Shown here in pieces: positions 50,033 to 59,570 of a stretch of DNA of 64,000 nucleotides. The position numbers and the translations under genes are program-made. The notes beneath the pieces were generated by a model. The model did no database searches. It was not told the DNA's origin and was given only the letters and a program-made list of their open reading frames with translations. Source of the DNA: Paracoccus sp. (in: a-proteobacteria) (lineage in GTDB: Bacteria > Pseudomonadota > Alphaproteobacteria > Rhodobacterales > Rhodobacteraceae); contig NZ_JAUVVF010000004.1 in the NCBI RefSeq assembly GCF_030604785.1, positions 1-64,000 on the forward strand, read 5' to 3'. How positions within the stretch are numbered: position 1 is the stretch's first letter; the number at the start of each line of letters is the position of its first letter.

Positions 50033-53000
50033 ATGCATTTGAAAAAAAGGCATAGAAAGCAGAACGCTATCGCCTTGGTCATCGTCGCCGCGACGGCCAC
50101 TCTGATGCTGGCGCTGTTTCTTGTCGGCAGCCAGCTTCTTCGATTGCGGACGGGCGAGGTTCAGGATGCCTCGATGACGCAGGCGGCGCAGGTCCGGACA
50201 AACGGCGCCGCGCTGGCCTTTGCACATGCCCTGTCCGAGAACTGGCGCCAGGTCGTCTGGCTGTCCCGCGCCATCGAAGAGGGCGACGAGGTCGATATTG
50301 CCGAGACGCTCGGCGCGCTTGTTCAGGACCACCGCAGGATCAGCTGGGCGGGTTTCGTCTCGCCCGAGGGGACGGTTTTGGCGGCCTCGCGCAACCTGCT
50401 GCTGGGGGCCGATGTCTCGGCCCGGCCCTGGTTTCAGGCGGGGCTGCGCGGCGATCACGCGGGCGACGTGCACGAGGCGGTCCTTCTGAACGACCTGCTG
50501 GGCGGCTCGCAGGAAGAGCCGCTGCGCTTTCTGGACTTTGCCCGCCCCGTCATCGACCCCGACGGCACGCTTCTGGGCGTTGTCGCCGTCCATATCGATG
50601 CGGCCTGGGCACAGGCCTACCTGAACGAGATCGCCGACAGCCTCCAGGTCGAGCTGTTCATCGTCGATGATGCGCTTCAGGTGAAATTCGCGACAGATCC
50701 GCTGCTGGATGGCGCGCTCAATCTCTGGGCGCTTGAACAGGTGGGCACCGTGTTTTCGGGCGGGCTCGAAGTCTGGCCGGACGGGCGCCGGTATCATTCG
50801 GCGGTGGTCCGCGATCTGCATCAGGGGCTGATGCCCGATTTCGGCTGGCGGCTGGTGGGCCGTCTCGATCCGATGTCCTACAGCGGGATCGTGGGGCGCA
50901 TCCCCTCCGATGTGGAGGCCATGCTGTCGCGGGAAGGCGCGGCACGGATGCTGCGTGGCGTGCTTGGGGCGCTGGCGCTTGGCGTGGTGGGGCTGACGGC
51001 GCTGGCGATCTTCCTGCGGCAGTCGCTGGACCGCGAAGCCGGGCGGGCGCAATCCGTAGGCCACCAGCTCGCGCGCAGCCAGAGACGCTTTTCCGTCATT
51101 GCCGAAAGCGCGGCCCTGCCCATCGCGACGCTGCGCGACGGCATCTATCACTCGGCCAATCCCGCGGCGGTCCGGCTGCTGGGCTACGAACGCGAGACCG
51201 AGCTGACCGGCCGTGCATTTCTGGATGTCTCGCCGGCCGGCGAGAGCCAGGACGATGGCGGCCTGCAGGAGTGGAGCGATTTCGAGGACGCGCTGCACAG
51301 CGCACAGACCTTGCGGATCGGATGGCAGCACGAGCGGCCGGACGGACAGGTGGCGCATCTGGACGTGCTGCTCTGCGAGGTGCCGACCGAAGCCGGGACC
51401 GAGGTGATCGCGATCATGCAGGACATGACCTCGCGGCACGCGGCCGATGCGCTGCTGCGCGATTACCAGAGCCATCTTGAACGCGCCGTCGCCGAGCGCA
51501 CCGAACAGCTTGAGCAGAAGCGGATGGAGCAGCAGGCCATCCTGAATGCGGCGATGGTCGGGATCGCGGTGCTGCGCGACGGCGTGATCGTGCAGACCAA
51601 CCCCCCGCTTCTGCGCAAATTCGCGTTGAACCAGCCGGCGAACGACGCCAATGTGCAATGGCACCTGCTCAAGGCGCTGATCCTGCCGGGCGACCGGGCC
51701 GCGGCCGCCGCCGACGCCTTCGCCCGCAGCGAGGCCTATCATTTCGAGGATACGCTGGAACGCCAGGACGGCACGCATTTCCGCGCCCGCGTCACCGTGG
51801 CGCCGCTCTACCCGTCCGATCCCGCCGCGGGGGCGGTCTGGGTCGTCCGCGACGTGACCGACGAACGCGAGGCTGAGCTTGCGACCCGCCAGAGCAAGGA
51901 CATCGCGGACCAGGCGGGCCAGCTCAAGATGCAGTTCCTGGCGACCATCAGCCACGAGATCCGCACGCCCCTGAACGCGGTTCTGGGGTTCATGGATCTT
52001 GCCGCCGAGGAAAGCGACCCCGCCGAGCGGCTTCGGCATATCGACAAGGCGCGCCGGTCGGGTCGGCAGGTGGCGGGTCTGCTCAACGACCTGCTGGATC
52101 TGTCGCGGGCGGAATCGGGACGGATGGAGATCGAATCGATCCGTTTCGATCTGGCCGAACTGGCCCATGAATGTCTTGAATCGGTCGCGCCCCTGATCGG
52201 CTCGAAAGAGGTCGAGCTGGTTCTGGACATTGCGCCCGATCTTCCGGCCGAATTGCTAGGCGATCCGCTGCGGCTGCGGCAGATCCTGGGCAATTACCTG
52301 TCGAACGCCGCCAAGTTCACCGCCTCTGGCGAGATCGTCCTGTCGGTCACGGGCCAGCATGTCGAGGGTGACGAATGGCGCCTTCGGCTGGCCGTGGCCG
52401 ATACGGGCATCGGGCTTTCGGACGAACAGACGGCGGTGCTGTTCTCCAGCTTCACCCAAGCCGACAAGTCCACCGCGCGGCTTTATGGCGGCACCGGGCT
52501 TGGCCTTGCCATCTGCAAGCAGCTCGCAGGGTTGATGGGCGGCAGCGTCGGTGTCCAGTCGGTGCGGGGCAAGGGCAGCGTGTTCTGGATCGAACTGCCC
52601 CTGATCGCGGCAGGCACCGCGCCCATCGCCCCGCCGGACGAGGAACAGGGCGCGGCCTATCTGGCCGTCACCTGTCCGCGCCTGGCCGACAGTCTTGCGC
52701 GCGCGCTGCAAAGCGTCGGCCTGATGCTTGTCGACGAACCGCGAGCCGATGCCGTGACGATCATGGACGACCGCGAGATCGAGGCCAGGGGCCTGTCGCC
52801 CGAGACCTTTGCCTCCGGCCCCGGCATCTTCCTGTCACGCAGCATGGCCGAAACTGTCAGCCCCCGGACGATCATGCTGCGAAAGCCGGTCAGCCCCTGG
52901 GTGCTGGTCAACCGCGCGCAGTTCATGCTGCAGCAACCCACCGGCACCGTCTTTTCACAACAGAACCAGCCGGTCGAGGCGTTCCACGACCGGCCTTGGG

Positions 53001-53383
53001 CACTGGTCGCCGACGATTCTCCGATGCTGCGCGACCTCTCCGAGCAGCTTCTGAACCGGCTGGGGTTCCAGGTGACGACGGTCGAGAACGGCGCAGCGGC
53101 GGTGCAGGCGGTGCTGGACAACGCCTTTGACGTGGTCTTCATGGACCATCAGATGCCCGTCGTGGACGGGATCGAGGCGACCAGACGCATCCGCGCGCTT
53201 GGCACCAGCCGCGCAAGCGTGCCCATCATCGGCGTCAGCGGGACCGACTCGCCGGAATTGCGGCGCCTGTGCCTGGCGGTGGGGATGGACGAGTTCCTGC
53301 TGAAGCCCATCGCCCGCAAGGACGTGCAGCGCGTGCTGAGAGACGGCCCGCTGAGCCGCGTTTCCTCGCGGAAAGGCCCCTAA
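50033..53383 (+). CDS. Membrane hybrid sensor histidine kinase
   Basis: The protein is about 1116 residues from ATG 50033; no good ribosome site decides the start. It has a membrane helix near 14-35, a periplasmic Cache-like sensor (about 45-295), a second helix near 305-325, two PAS-like domains (about 345-460 and 500-615) joined by a coiled coil, then HisKA with phospho-His641 in TISHEIRTPLN. The ATPase domain follows (NYLSNAAKF, ADTGIGLSD, GTGLGLAICKQL), then a degenerate receiver-like part (about 875-965) and a true receiver with Asp1038 in VFMDHQMPVVDG. The partner regulator is not in the window. Its 3' end overlaps the converging ATP-grasp gene by four bases. Confidence 0.9.
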   Translation: MHLKKRHRKQNAIALVIVAATATLMLALFLVGSQLLRLRTGEVQDASMTQAAQVRTNGAALAFAHALSENWRQVVWLSRAIEEGDEVDIAETLGALVQDHRRISWAGFVSPEGTVLAASRNLLLGADVSARPWFQAGLRGDHAGDVHEAVLLNDLLGGSQEEPLRFLDFARPVIDPDGTLLGVVAVHIDAAWAQAYLNEIADSLQVELFIVDDALQVKFATDPLLDGALNLWALEQVGTVFSGGLEVWPDGRRYHSAVVRDLHQGLMPDFGWRLVGRLDPMSYSGIVGRIPSDVEAMLSREGAARMLRGVLGALALGVVGLTALAIFLRQSLDREAGRAQSVGHQLARSQRRFSVIAESAALPIATLRDGIYHSANPAAVRLLGYERETELTGRAFLDVSPAGESQDDGGLQEWSDFEDALHSAQTLRIGWQHERPDGQVAHLDVLLCEVPTEAGTEVIAIMQDMTSRHAADALLRDYQSHLERAVAERTEQLEQKRMEQQAILNAAMVGIAVLRDGVIVQTNPPLLRKFALNQPANDANVQWHLLKALILPGDRAAAAADAFARSEAYHFEDTLERQDGTHFRARVTVAPLYPSDPAAGAVWVVRDVTDEREAELATRQSKDIADQAGQLKMQFLATISHEIRTPLNAVLGFMDLAAEESDPAERLRHIDKARRSGRQVAGLLNDLLDLSRAESGRMEIESIRFDLAELAHECLESVAPLIGSKEVELVLDIAPDLPAELLGDPLRLRQILGNYLSNAAKFTASGEIVLSVTGQHVEGDEWRLRLAVADTGIGLSDEQTAVLFSSFTQADKSTARLYGGTGLGLAICKQLAGLMGGSVGVQSVRGKGSVFWIELPLIAAGTAPIAPPDEEQGAAYLAVTCPRLADSLARALQSVGLMLVDEPRADAVTIMDDREIEARGLSPETFASGPGIFLSRSMAETVSPRTIMLRKPVSPWVLVNRAQFMLQQPTGTVFSQQNQPVEAFHDRPWALVADDSPMLRDLSEQLLNRLGFQVTTVENGAAAVQAVLDNAFDVVFMDHQMPVVDGIEATRRIRALGTSRASVPIIGVSGTDSPELRRLCLAVGMDEFLLKPIARKDVQRVLRDGPLSRVSSRKGP

Positions 53384-55203
53384 CGCGGAGCCTTCCAGAG
53401 ATAGGCGAAGCCGGGCGTCATCAATCGCGACACGACCACGCTGGCGATATCGACCGAGCCGAGATGCAGCGTCGGATCCCAGAACATGTTGCCTTCCAGA
53501 ATGACCGGACCCTCGGGGCCGATGGCGACATCCCAGCCGATGGTGATCGGGGCCGGGCCGATCATCTCGTGCAATTGCAGGCAGTGGCGGACCGCCTCGT
53601 CGTAATGCGGGATGCTGTAGCCCTCGAGGGTGTCCAGACCCAGTGGCGCGGCGGAAAGCTGCGCGCCCGCCTTGCTGCGCGGTATCGCGCAGAGCCCGCC
53701 CGAGGCTTGATCGACGCCAGCGCAGTAACCCCCGCCGCTGAGATTGTCGACGATATTGCCCGCAGCGCCGATCCGGATGGCGGTCGCCAAGGACACCGCC
53801 TCGGGGCAGTTGCGACCCAGCATCGTCACGACGCGCAGGCTGTTGATGCTGGACGGATTGAGCGCCGCCATCCTGTCATGCTGGACGAGACGCTTCTGGA
53901 TCAGCGCGGGATAGGTCAGGGACCGCAGCTTGGCGATGATCTCGTCGCGCGTGGCGGGCTTGCCGTTGAGGCTGCACTCGGCCTCAGAGACGTTCACCAG
54001 AAAAGCGCCCTCGCCTCCATGGCCCTCGCGGTCCTTGATGAACAGGTCGCCCTGATGGCGGGAGAGGAATGTCGGCAGGTCGGTTTTCTGCTGCGTCGCG
54101 ACATCATAGACGACGCTCCGCCGCAGCAGGGCCAGCGTCTCGGGGGTGTCGAAGCCCGCATTGCGGACCCACCCGTCAAAGACCAGCTTGTCGCGGAACA
54201 CATGAAGCCGCTGCGTGCGCCGGTTCAGCGCATAGACGACGTGATGGAACCTGCTGCGCCAGTTCCCGCCCTTCGGGGTCTCGTTCTCTGCGAGGCTCAG
54301 CCGCGCGCGCCCGACCGCCTCGACGAAGCGGGGTCCCAGACCATCCTCGGCGGTCGGGGCGGGCGCCTGAACCGGAACGGAGGGCCTGACGGTATCCATC
54401 ATCTGGCACATCAGCCGGTCGCCATAGGGCGTGAACGCCTCTCCGGCCGAAGGGTACGAAGTGAACTCGCCAAAGACCGGACCGCGCGTGGTCATGTAGA
54501 AATCCAGCCGGTAGAACTCGTCGATATTGGCCGAGATGCGTTCAGCCATCGCGATCATCACTTCAAGATCGCCGGGGCGTGCATAGGCTGGACCCATGTG
54601 ATAGTTCGTCTTGATGGGGCGGTCGATATAGGACCAGTCGCGCGTAAAGAAGGAGTTGGTGCGCAACTTCTTTTCCGGATTGCGGTCGATTACCTGGATC
54701 AAGCCACATCTCCCCTTTGCCGCAAAGACCTTGAAGTCGCGGGGAATCGCAAAGGCGGGATCGTAATCCTGCAGAAATTCTTCGGCGATAACCCTTGTTC
54801 CGGATTTTTCGAGGATCTTGTCAGCTGCCCAGACCTCGCGGACATAGCGCGCCCGGTCATGCAGAGGCACTCGGTCGCCGTTCATGCGGTTGATCTCGCC
54901 GTCCAGCAGGATTACGCCCTTGCTGTCAGCGCCGTTATTGGGCTTGATCACGACGCGCGGCGGAAGGGCATCAAAAGCCAGCTGATCCAGCGACGCAACC
55001 TCGGCATGGATCTGTGGAAGCGGCAATGCCAAGCGGCTGATATAGTCGGTCATGACCGACTTGTTCACCAGCGAGGCCAAGAACAGCCTCCGCGCCTGAA
55101 GCGCCGGATCCGGGTCAGGGTTCTTACGGTGATACCATTCGGAGAGGCGCTGATTCATGCGCTGCTTGAAGGTCGGGTTGGGTCGCTTCTCGTCCAGCAT
55201 CAA
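53380..55203 (-). CDS. Double ATP-grasp protein (TupA-like plus sugar-transfer-associated type)
   Basis: The 607-residue protein appears to hold two ATP-grasp modules. The first (about 50-280) resembles TupA-like teichuronopeptide ligases: LPPRVVIKPNNGADSKGVILL, VIAEEFLQ, DFKVFAAKGRCGLIQVIDR and YRLDFYMT. The second (about 310-600) resembles the sugar-transfer-associated ATP-grasp family: KDREGHGGEGAFLVN, ALIQKRLVQHD, SINSLRVVTML, DNLSGGGYCAGVD and the terminal GPVILEGNMFWDP. Such proteins occur in polysaccharide gene clusters and may ligate amino or acyl groups to sugars. It is the last of three same-strand genes after the glycosyltransferase and the coiled-coil gene. The substrate is unknown. 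Confidence 0.75.
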   Translation of the reverse strand: MMLDEKRPNPTFKQRMNQRLSEWYHRKNPDPDPALQARRLFLASLVNKSVMTDYISRLALPLPQIHAEVASLDQLAFDALPPRVVIKPNNGADSKGVILLDGEINRMNGDRVPLHDRARYVREVWAADKILEKSGTRVIAEEFLQDYDPAFAIPRDFKVFAAKGRCGLIQVIDRNPEKKLRTNSFFTRDWSYIDRPIKTNYHMGPAYARPGDLEVMIAMAERISANIDEFYRLDFYMTTRGPVFGEFTSYPSAGEAFTPYGDRLMCQMMDTVRPSVPVQAPAPTAEDGLGPRFVEAVGRARLSLAENETPKGGNWRSRFHHVVYALNRRTQRLHVFRDKLVFDGWVRNAGFDTPETLALLRRSVVYDVATQQKTDLPTFLSRHQGDLFIKDREGHGGEGAFLVNVSEAECSLNGKPATRDEIIAKLRSLTYPALIQKRLVQHDRMAALNPSSINSLRVVTMLGRNCPEAVSLATAIRIGAAGNIVDNLSGGGYCAGVDQASGGLCAIPRSKAGAQLSAAPLGLDTLEGYSIPHYDEAVRHCLQLHEMIGPAPITIGWDVAIGPEGPVILEGNMFWDPTLHLGSVDIASVVVSRLMTPGFAYLWKAPR

Positions 55204-55281
55204 CTTGCCGCCTTTACTGGTTCGGCTGTCTTGCGCCGCCGATACTTAACATGTGCGCGGGCGGTTGCCTGACGGCGCGGA

Positions 55282-56247
55282 TCAGCGAGATTCATCCTGG
55301 GGCGCACCCTTCCCTTCGTCGACCGGGGGCGCAGCTCGCAAGAGCCTCATGCTGAGCGCACGCAGCGGCCTCGTGATCCTCCACGAGCGCGAGGACAAGA
55401 CGGCTGCCAGTGTCTCGGCCGTCTGTGCGTGTCGCATCACGGCCCTGTCGCGCTGTTCCTCGGCCTGTTTGCGCCGTGACCTTTCCTGACGAAGCTCGGC
55501 AAACATCTGGTGCAATTCCGCCGTGACCCGCGCCAGTCTGCCTGGCGCAGCGTTTGCCGAAGCACTCTCAGCGTCGGAAAATGCCAGCTGCTGAAGCAAC
55601 AGCTGTTCGCGCATCAGCCTTGCGGCGCTCGCACTGTCCAGAAGGGCCGCGTAATGCGAGGCGGCCTGGGTCAGCGGCGCGGATTGGGCGAGGCCAAGGC
55701 TTGCGTCGTCCAATGCCGCCAGCGTGTCGTAAGTGGCACGGTCGCTTGCCAGAACGCCCATCGCCAATAGAACTGCCAGCGGATCCGCCGCACTGCGGAC
55801 GCCCGTCGATTGCAGACCTGCCCCGCCACCCGCCTGGAAGCGATGCAGAGCCAGAGACGCAGCGTCCCCGGCCTCCAGCCGCGCAGCTGCGATCAACACG
55901 CAGCCGTCAGGATTGACCCGGTGTAGGTCCAAGAGCGTTTTTGCCCGATTCTGCCACTCGCGAGCGACAGGTGCAGGGTCGCACCCCTCTGCGAAGGCAG
56001 CGCCTATCGCGGTCGATGGCGGAGCCCAAAGGATAGCAACCGCCTCGGCCCGCGCGATGCACGATAGATCGGCGATGATCTCGATCTTCGCGCCCTGCTC
56101 CGACATCGCGCGGAGAAGAGCCGGATCCACATCGACGGTCGCCAGAAGGCGCCGTGAGGCCACGGTGTCCTGCGCCAAGCCTGACTTGATGGGCCTCCCC
56201 GACGCAAACTCCATCGTCACGTTCGGACCGGCTGGGGAATCAGACAT
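55282..56247 (-). CDS. Hypothetical coiled-coil protein of a glycan cluster
   Basis: I do not recognise the N-terminal 200 residues of this 321-residue protein. The C-terminal part has a coiled coil (about 240-290, LHQMFAELRQERSRRKQAEEQRDRAV). It ends with SSRSWRITRPLRALSMRLLR, a motif (SxSWRxTxPLR) that often ends coiled coils in bacterial glycosyltransferases and linked proteins. Its start overlaps the glycosyltransferase gene by eight bases, so a shared role in surface glycan assembly is likely. It may be a chain-length or scaffold partner; this is inference only. Confidence 0.65.
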   Translation of the reverse strand: MSDSPAGPNVTMEFASGRPIKSGLAQDTVASRRLLATVDVDPALLRAMSEQGAKIEIIADLSCIARAEAVAILWAPPSTAIGAAFAEGCDPAPVAREWQNRAKTLLDLHRVNPDGCVLIAAARLEAGDAASLALHRFQAGGGAGLQSTGVRSAADPLAVLLAMGVLASDRATYDTLAALDDASLGLAQSAPLTQAASHYAALLDSASAARLMREQLLLQQLAFSDAESASANAAPGRLARVTAELHQMFAELRQERSRRKQAEEQRDRAVMRHAQTAETLAAVLSSRSWRITRPLRALSMRLLRAAPPVDEGKGAPQDESR

Positions 56248-59200
56248 GGCACATCACCTCGGTCACCAGAGCGTCGGCGATACGCGCACGTTCAGCCTCT
56301 ACGATCCGGAAATCGCCGAAGAGGGCGGAAAGCCGGCGAGCCGAGTCCAGCCACGCCTCGGCCATCTCGGCATCGGGCGAAAAGTCCTTCAAGTGCAAGG
56401 CGGCTTCTTCGACCTCCTTGCCGTATGTGTTCACCATCGCGGCCTGCGGGATTAGTTCGAAAAGCCGATGACGCGGCCCTGCGAAACAAACCGGGATCGC
56501 CCCGCAAGCAAAGGCATCAAACGGTTTTTCAGAGATATAGCCATTCAGGTGGATATTCTCCTGGGCCCCCATAAGCAGACAGCGATCATGCAGTCTGGCA
56601 AGCTTGTCAAGATGCCAGTCGAACAGCTCCTGCCGGCGCGCCTCATGCCCCCAGCCCTTCCCCAAGCACAGGGCACCATGCGGCAGCATGCGCTTGGCCA
56701 ATTCGGTGCGATAGGCGCTGAGGCGGACGATATCGCCCATGGGGCCCTCGTGGCGATATCTGGCCTCGGTGCGATACTCGGCGATAAACGCTGCGGGGAG
56801 CGAAGCGTCGCGCCAGTGGGCCAGCAGTTCAGCAGGGCTCCGTTTGGCCTGCCGTTCGATCAGGCTGGCATAGCGCATGACGAAGCTGTCATCAGTCATG
56901 GGATAATAGGGTAGTATCTCGAAGTCGAAGATTTCCGAGTTGCCATGCGCCAGATGAGCGTATTCCAGTGTGATGCCGGCCTGAGTCAGGTCATTGCGGC
57001 GACCCTGCGGCGCTCCGCTCCAGGTGATGTCCCAAAGCGGCTCTTCCGAGATCACCGCAAGGCGCGTGCCCTTCGCGGCAAGGGCGGCAATGCGCGAGGC
57101 ATGCTCGCGGAAATCCAGGTCGAACCCGGTCACGACCAGATCGGCCTGTTCGGGTTCCGAAACCAGTCGAATGCGTTCGCCAATATGACGCCGCAGCGGC
57201 TGGTAGGACAAGGGGGTCCGGCAGGCGTGACGCCCGAAGAGACAAAGACGAGGCGCGGCGACGCGCTGGATCGCGGGGACATGCAGCGCCAGCCGCTCTG
57301 GCGACAGTCCGGGAAGGTCCCGCCGGGTAACCTGCAGGGCGCGACGCAGCACCGCATCGAAATGCTCGCCAATGCGTTGTTCGACTATCCGCGCGCGCTC
57401 GCCTGCGAGCGTCGCGACGAGTTCGCCCGAGGCTTCAATCTCGTCAAGGGCCGCGGCAGGATCTACCAGCAGCCGTCCACTCCAATCCACCAGCAGCGCC
57501 TCGGCGGCGCCGAAAGGCTGTGCATCCGCAGCCGTGGTAGCATTTGACAGGATGAAATTCAGCAGGTCGGTGACGAAGGTCGGCGCGCCGTAGAGAAGCC
57601 AGATCTGGCGCATGGCGTGACGCATGGCGGCGATGCGCTGCGGTTCGGCGGCGATCTGGCCCAGCTGGTCCGGTAGCGCCGCGATGGCCTCGGGGGTCTC
57701 AGGGCAGAAGATCGCTGCCTGTTCCCAGAGCCGTCGATCACCAGGAGGCGCCCAGTCATCTGCAAGGATCACCGGGATCGTTCCCGCGGCCAGCGATTCC
57801 CACAAGCGGATAGAGTTCGGCCCCGTCCCCGACGGACATAGCGCGAAGACCGATCCGGTCAGGGCATCGCGGAACTCCTCGGACGCGGCAGCGTCTATCA
57901 GCGCCTCGGGCTGCTCCAAGGCATTTTTCAGGATTTGCCCGTCATAGACGACGCGCTGATAATGCCAGCCGTCGCGACCGCGGACATTCCCCCTCGGATC
58001 GTCGCCCAGAAGGTCGAGGATCCAGTTCCGCGACTGCGTCAGATACCACGAATTCGCTCGGGCGCCGATGAAGGAATAAAGATGCGGGCGCGGCGCACCG
58101 TCTGCCTCGGCCGAGGCCGCGGGCAAGGCGTCGGGCGTTTGAACCGGAAAGAGCGGAAAGGGATGAAACCGTATGTCCGTTCCGTGGGGCGTGTCGTCCC
58201 GAAGGTCCGTCAGCGTGGTGTGCGGCCAGAACACGTCCGCAATGCCGGCTTTGTCGAAGAGATACTGGTATTTCCGGGCGAAGATGTGCTGGCAGACTGT
58301 AAACTTGCGCCGCCCCTGCGTCGGGATGTTGCAGACACGCTCCAGCTCAGCCATGAGATCGTCCGCATCGGCGGCGCGAGTCTGCAGCTTGTCGATCAGC
58401 GTGGCCCAGGGAAAGGCCACATAGACCGGCGCGTGTGGCAGGTCCAGCCCTCTCGCCGCCAGGCAGCGGAAGGCGTGCTGTTCGGTGACAGCGGGGAATT
58501 GCCATTCCGCGTCCAGCCCAATGATGCCCGGCATCCTGATCAGCGGCCGCTGTGCGTCCGGCATCGGCGCGGAAGTTTCGGGTACGACGCCGGTCTTGAC
58601 ATGGGCGCGCGGTCGGGGCGCCTCGCCTTCGAACTTGGGCGGGGCTTCGCCGAAGCAGCTTCGATGGCGCGACACAGCCTCGTGTCGAGTGGATTCGTCA
58701 AAGAGGCTTAGCACGCCCTCCGGATAGCTGCTGCAGATCGTCCGCCGGATCACATCCTGTCCGGTCGCCAGCGCGCGCAAAGCCTCTTCACGGTCGGCAA
58801 CGGAAACGACGCGCGCGATTTCGGCAAGATAGCTGTCGCGCTGACTAGCCGAAAGCTGCCCCTGCCTCAGACGGAAGGCGCCCAAGGGAATGTGCGCCTG
58901 GACCAGCAAAGCGTGTCCGGCAAAACGCTGCCACAACGCCCAATCTCCCGCCAGCCGGAAGGTCGGCAACAGCCTCTGTCCATCCACCTCATCCCAGAGC
59001 CAGCGGCGGAAGAACGTGCCCTCCTGCTGCACGAAGGGCCAATGCCGCCCATCGCACAAACCCGCAGCGACAGCCTTGGTGGGCAAGGGCCGGTCATGCG
59101 ACTTTATGATCATGTCGTCCTGCATGATCGCCACGGCGCCGCCGAGCCACGAGACCCATTCGGACGAGAATTGGCGCTCGACATTGGCGACGAAGGCCAG

Positions 59201-59542
59201 TGCGCCGGTCAGCAGCAGGTCATCGGCATTGATCCAGGTCATGAACTGCTCGGGCGTGCCTTCGAGACGGCTGAGACCCTTTGCAAGCGCGTCATACATG
59301 CCCTCATCGCCCTCGGAGGACCATGTGAAGCTCACCTCGCGGCACTGGATCGGAAAGTCGCGGCGGCGCAGGCGCTGCTGCCAGCGTTTCAAAAGCTCAA
59401 CCGTGCCGTCGGTCGAGCCGCCGTCCTGCACATGAAACCTTAGCGAGAAGTTTCCCGCTTGAGACACCACGCTCAGGATCGTCCGGTCGATGGTGTCGGC
59501 CGCGTTGTAGGAGGGGGTCACAACCGCGATTTCCACCGACAT
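56240..59542 (-). CDS. Three-module glycosyltransferase (GT2 + exostosin-like + GT10-like)
   Basis: The 1100-residue protein starts at ATG 59542 (AGGAAGG upstream). Residues about 1-230 are a GT2 domain: IAVVTPSYNAADTIDRTILS, DGGSTDGTVELL and the DxD-like INADD near 100. Residues about 350-660 are exostosin-like (GT47): HLYSFIGARANSW and CPSGTGPNSIRLWESLAAGT near 577. Residues about 760-1060 resemble GT10 fucosyltransferases, with GYISEKPFDAFACGAIPVCF near 1004. Three catalytic-type modules in one chain could add successive sugars to a surface glycan. It starts 28 bp after the RND permease stop without a terminator. Confidence 0.8.
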   Translation of the reverse strand: MSVEIAVVTPSYNAADTIDRTILSVVSQAGNFSLRFHVQDGGSTDGTVELLKRWQQRLRRRDFPIQCREVSFTWSSEGDEGMYDALAKGLSRLEGTPEQFMTWINADDLLLTGALAFVANVERQFSSEWVSWLGGAVAIMQDDMIIKSHDRPLPTKAVAAGLCDGRHWPFVQQEGTFFRRWLWDEVDGQRLLPTFRLAGDWALWQRFAGHALLVQAHIPLGAFRLRQGQLSASQRDSYLAEIARVVSVADREEALRALATGQDVIRRTICSSYPEGVLSLFDESTRHEAVSRHRSCFGEAPPKFEGEAPRPRAHVKTGVVPETSAPMPDAQRPLIRMPGIIGLDAEWQFPAVTEQHAFRCLAARGLDLPHAPVYVAFPWATLIDKLQTRAADADDLMAELERVCNIPTQGRRKFTVCQHIFARKYQYLFDKAGIADVFWPHTTLTDLRDDTPHGTDIRFHPFPLFPVQTPDALPAASAEADGAPRPHLYSFIGARANSWYLTQSRNWILDLLGDDPRGNVRGRDGWHYQRVVYDGQILKNALEQPEALIDAAASEEFRDALTGSVFALCPSGTGPNSIRLWESLAAGTIPVILADDWAPPGDRRLWEQAAIFCPETPEAIAALPDQLGQIAAEPQRIAAMRHAMRQIWLLYGAPTFVTDLLNFILSNATTAADAQPFGAAEALLVDWSGRLLVDPAAALDEIEASGELVATLAGERARIVEQRIGEHFDAVLRRALQVTRRDLPGLSPERLALHVPAIQRVAAPRLCLFGRHACRTPLSYQPLRRHIGERIRLVSEPEQADLVVTGFDLDFREHASRIAALAAKGTRLAVISEEPLWDITWSGAPQGRRNDLTQAGITLEYAHLAHGNSEIFDFEILPYYPMTDDSFVMRYASLIERQAKRSPAELLAHWRDASLPAAFIAEYRTEARYRHEGPMGDIVRLSAYRTELAKRMLPHGALCLGKGWGHEARRQELFDWHLDKLARLHDRCLLMGAQENIHLNGYISEKPFDAFACGAIPVCFAGPRHRLFELIPQAAMVNTYGKEVEEAALHLKDFSPDAEMAEAWLDSARRLSALFGDFRIVEAERARIADALVTEVMCHV

Positions 59543-59570
59543 TTTCGCCCTTCCTGTACGATCGACTAGT

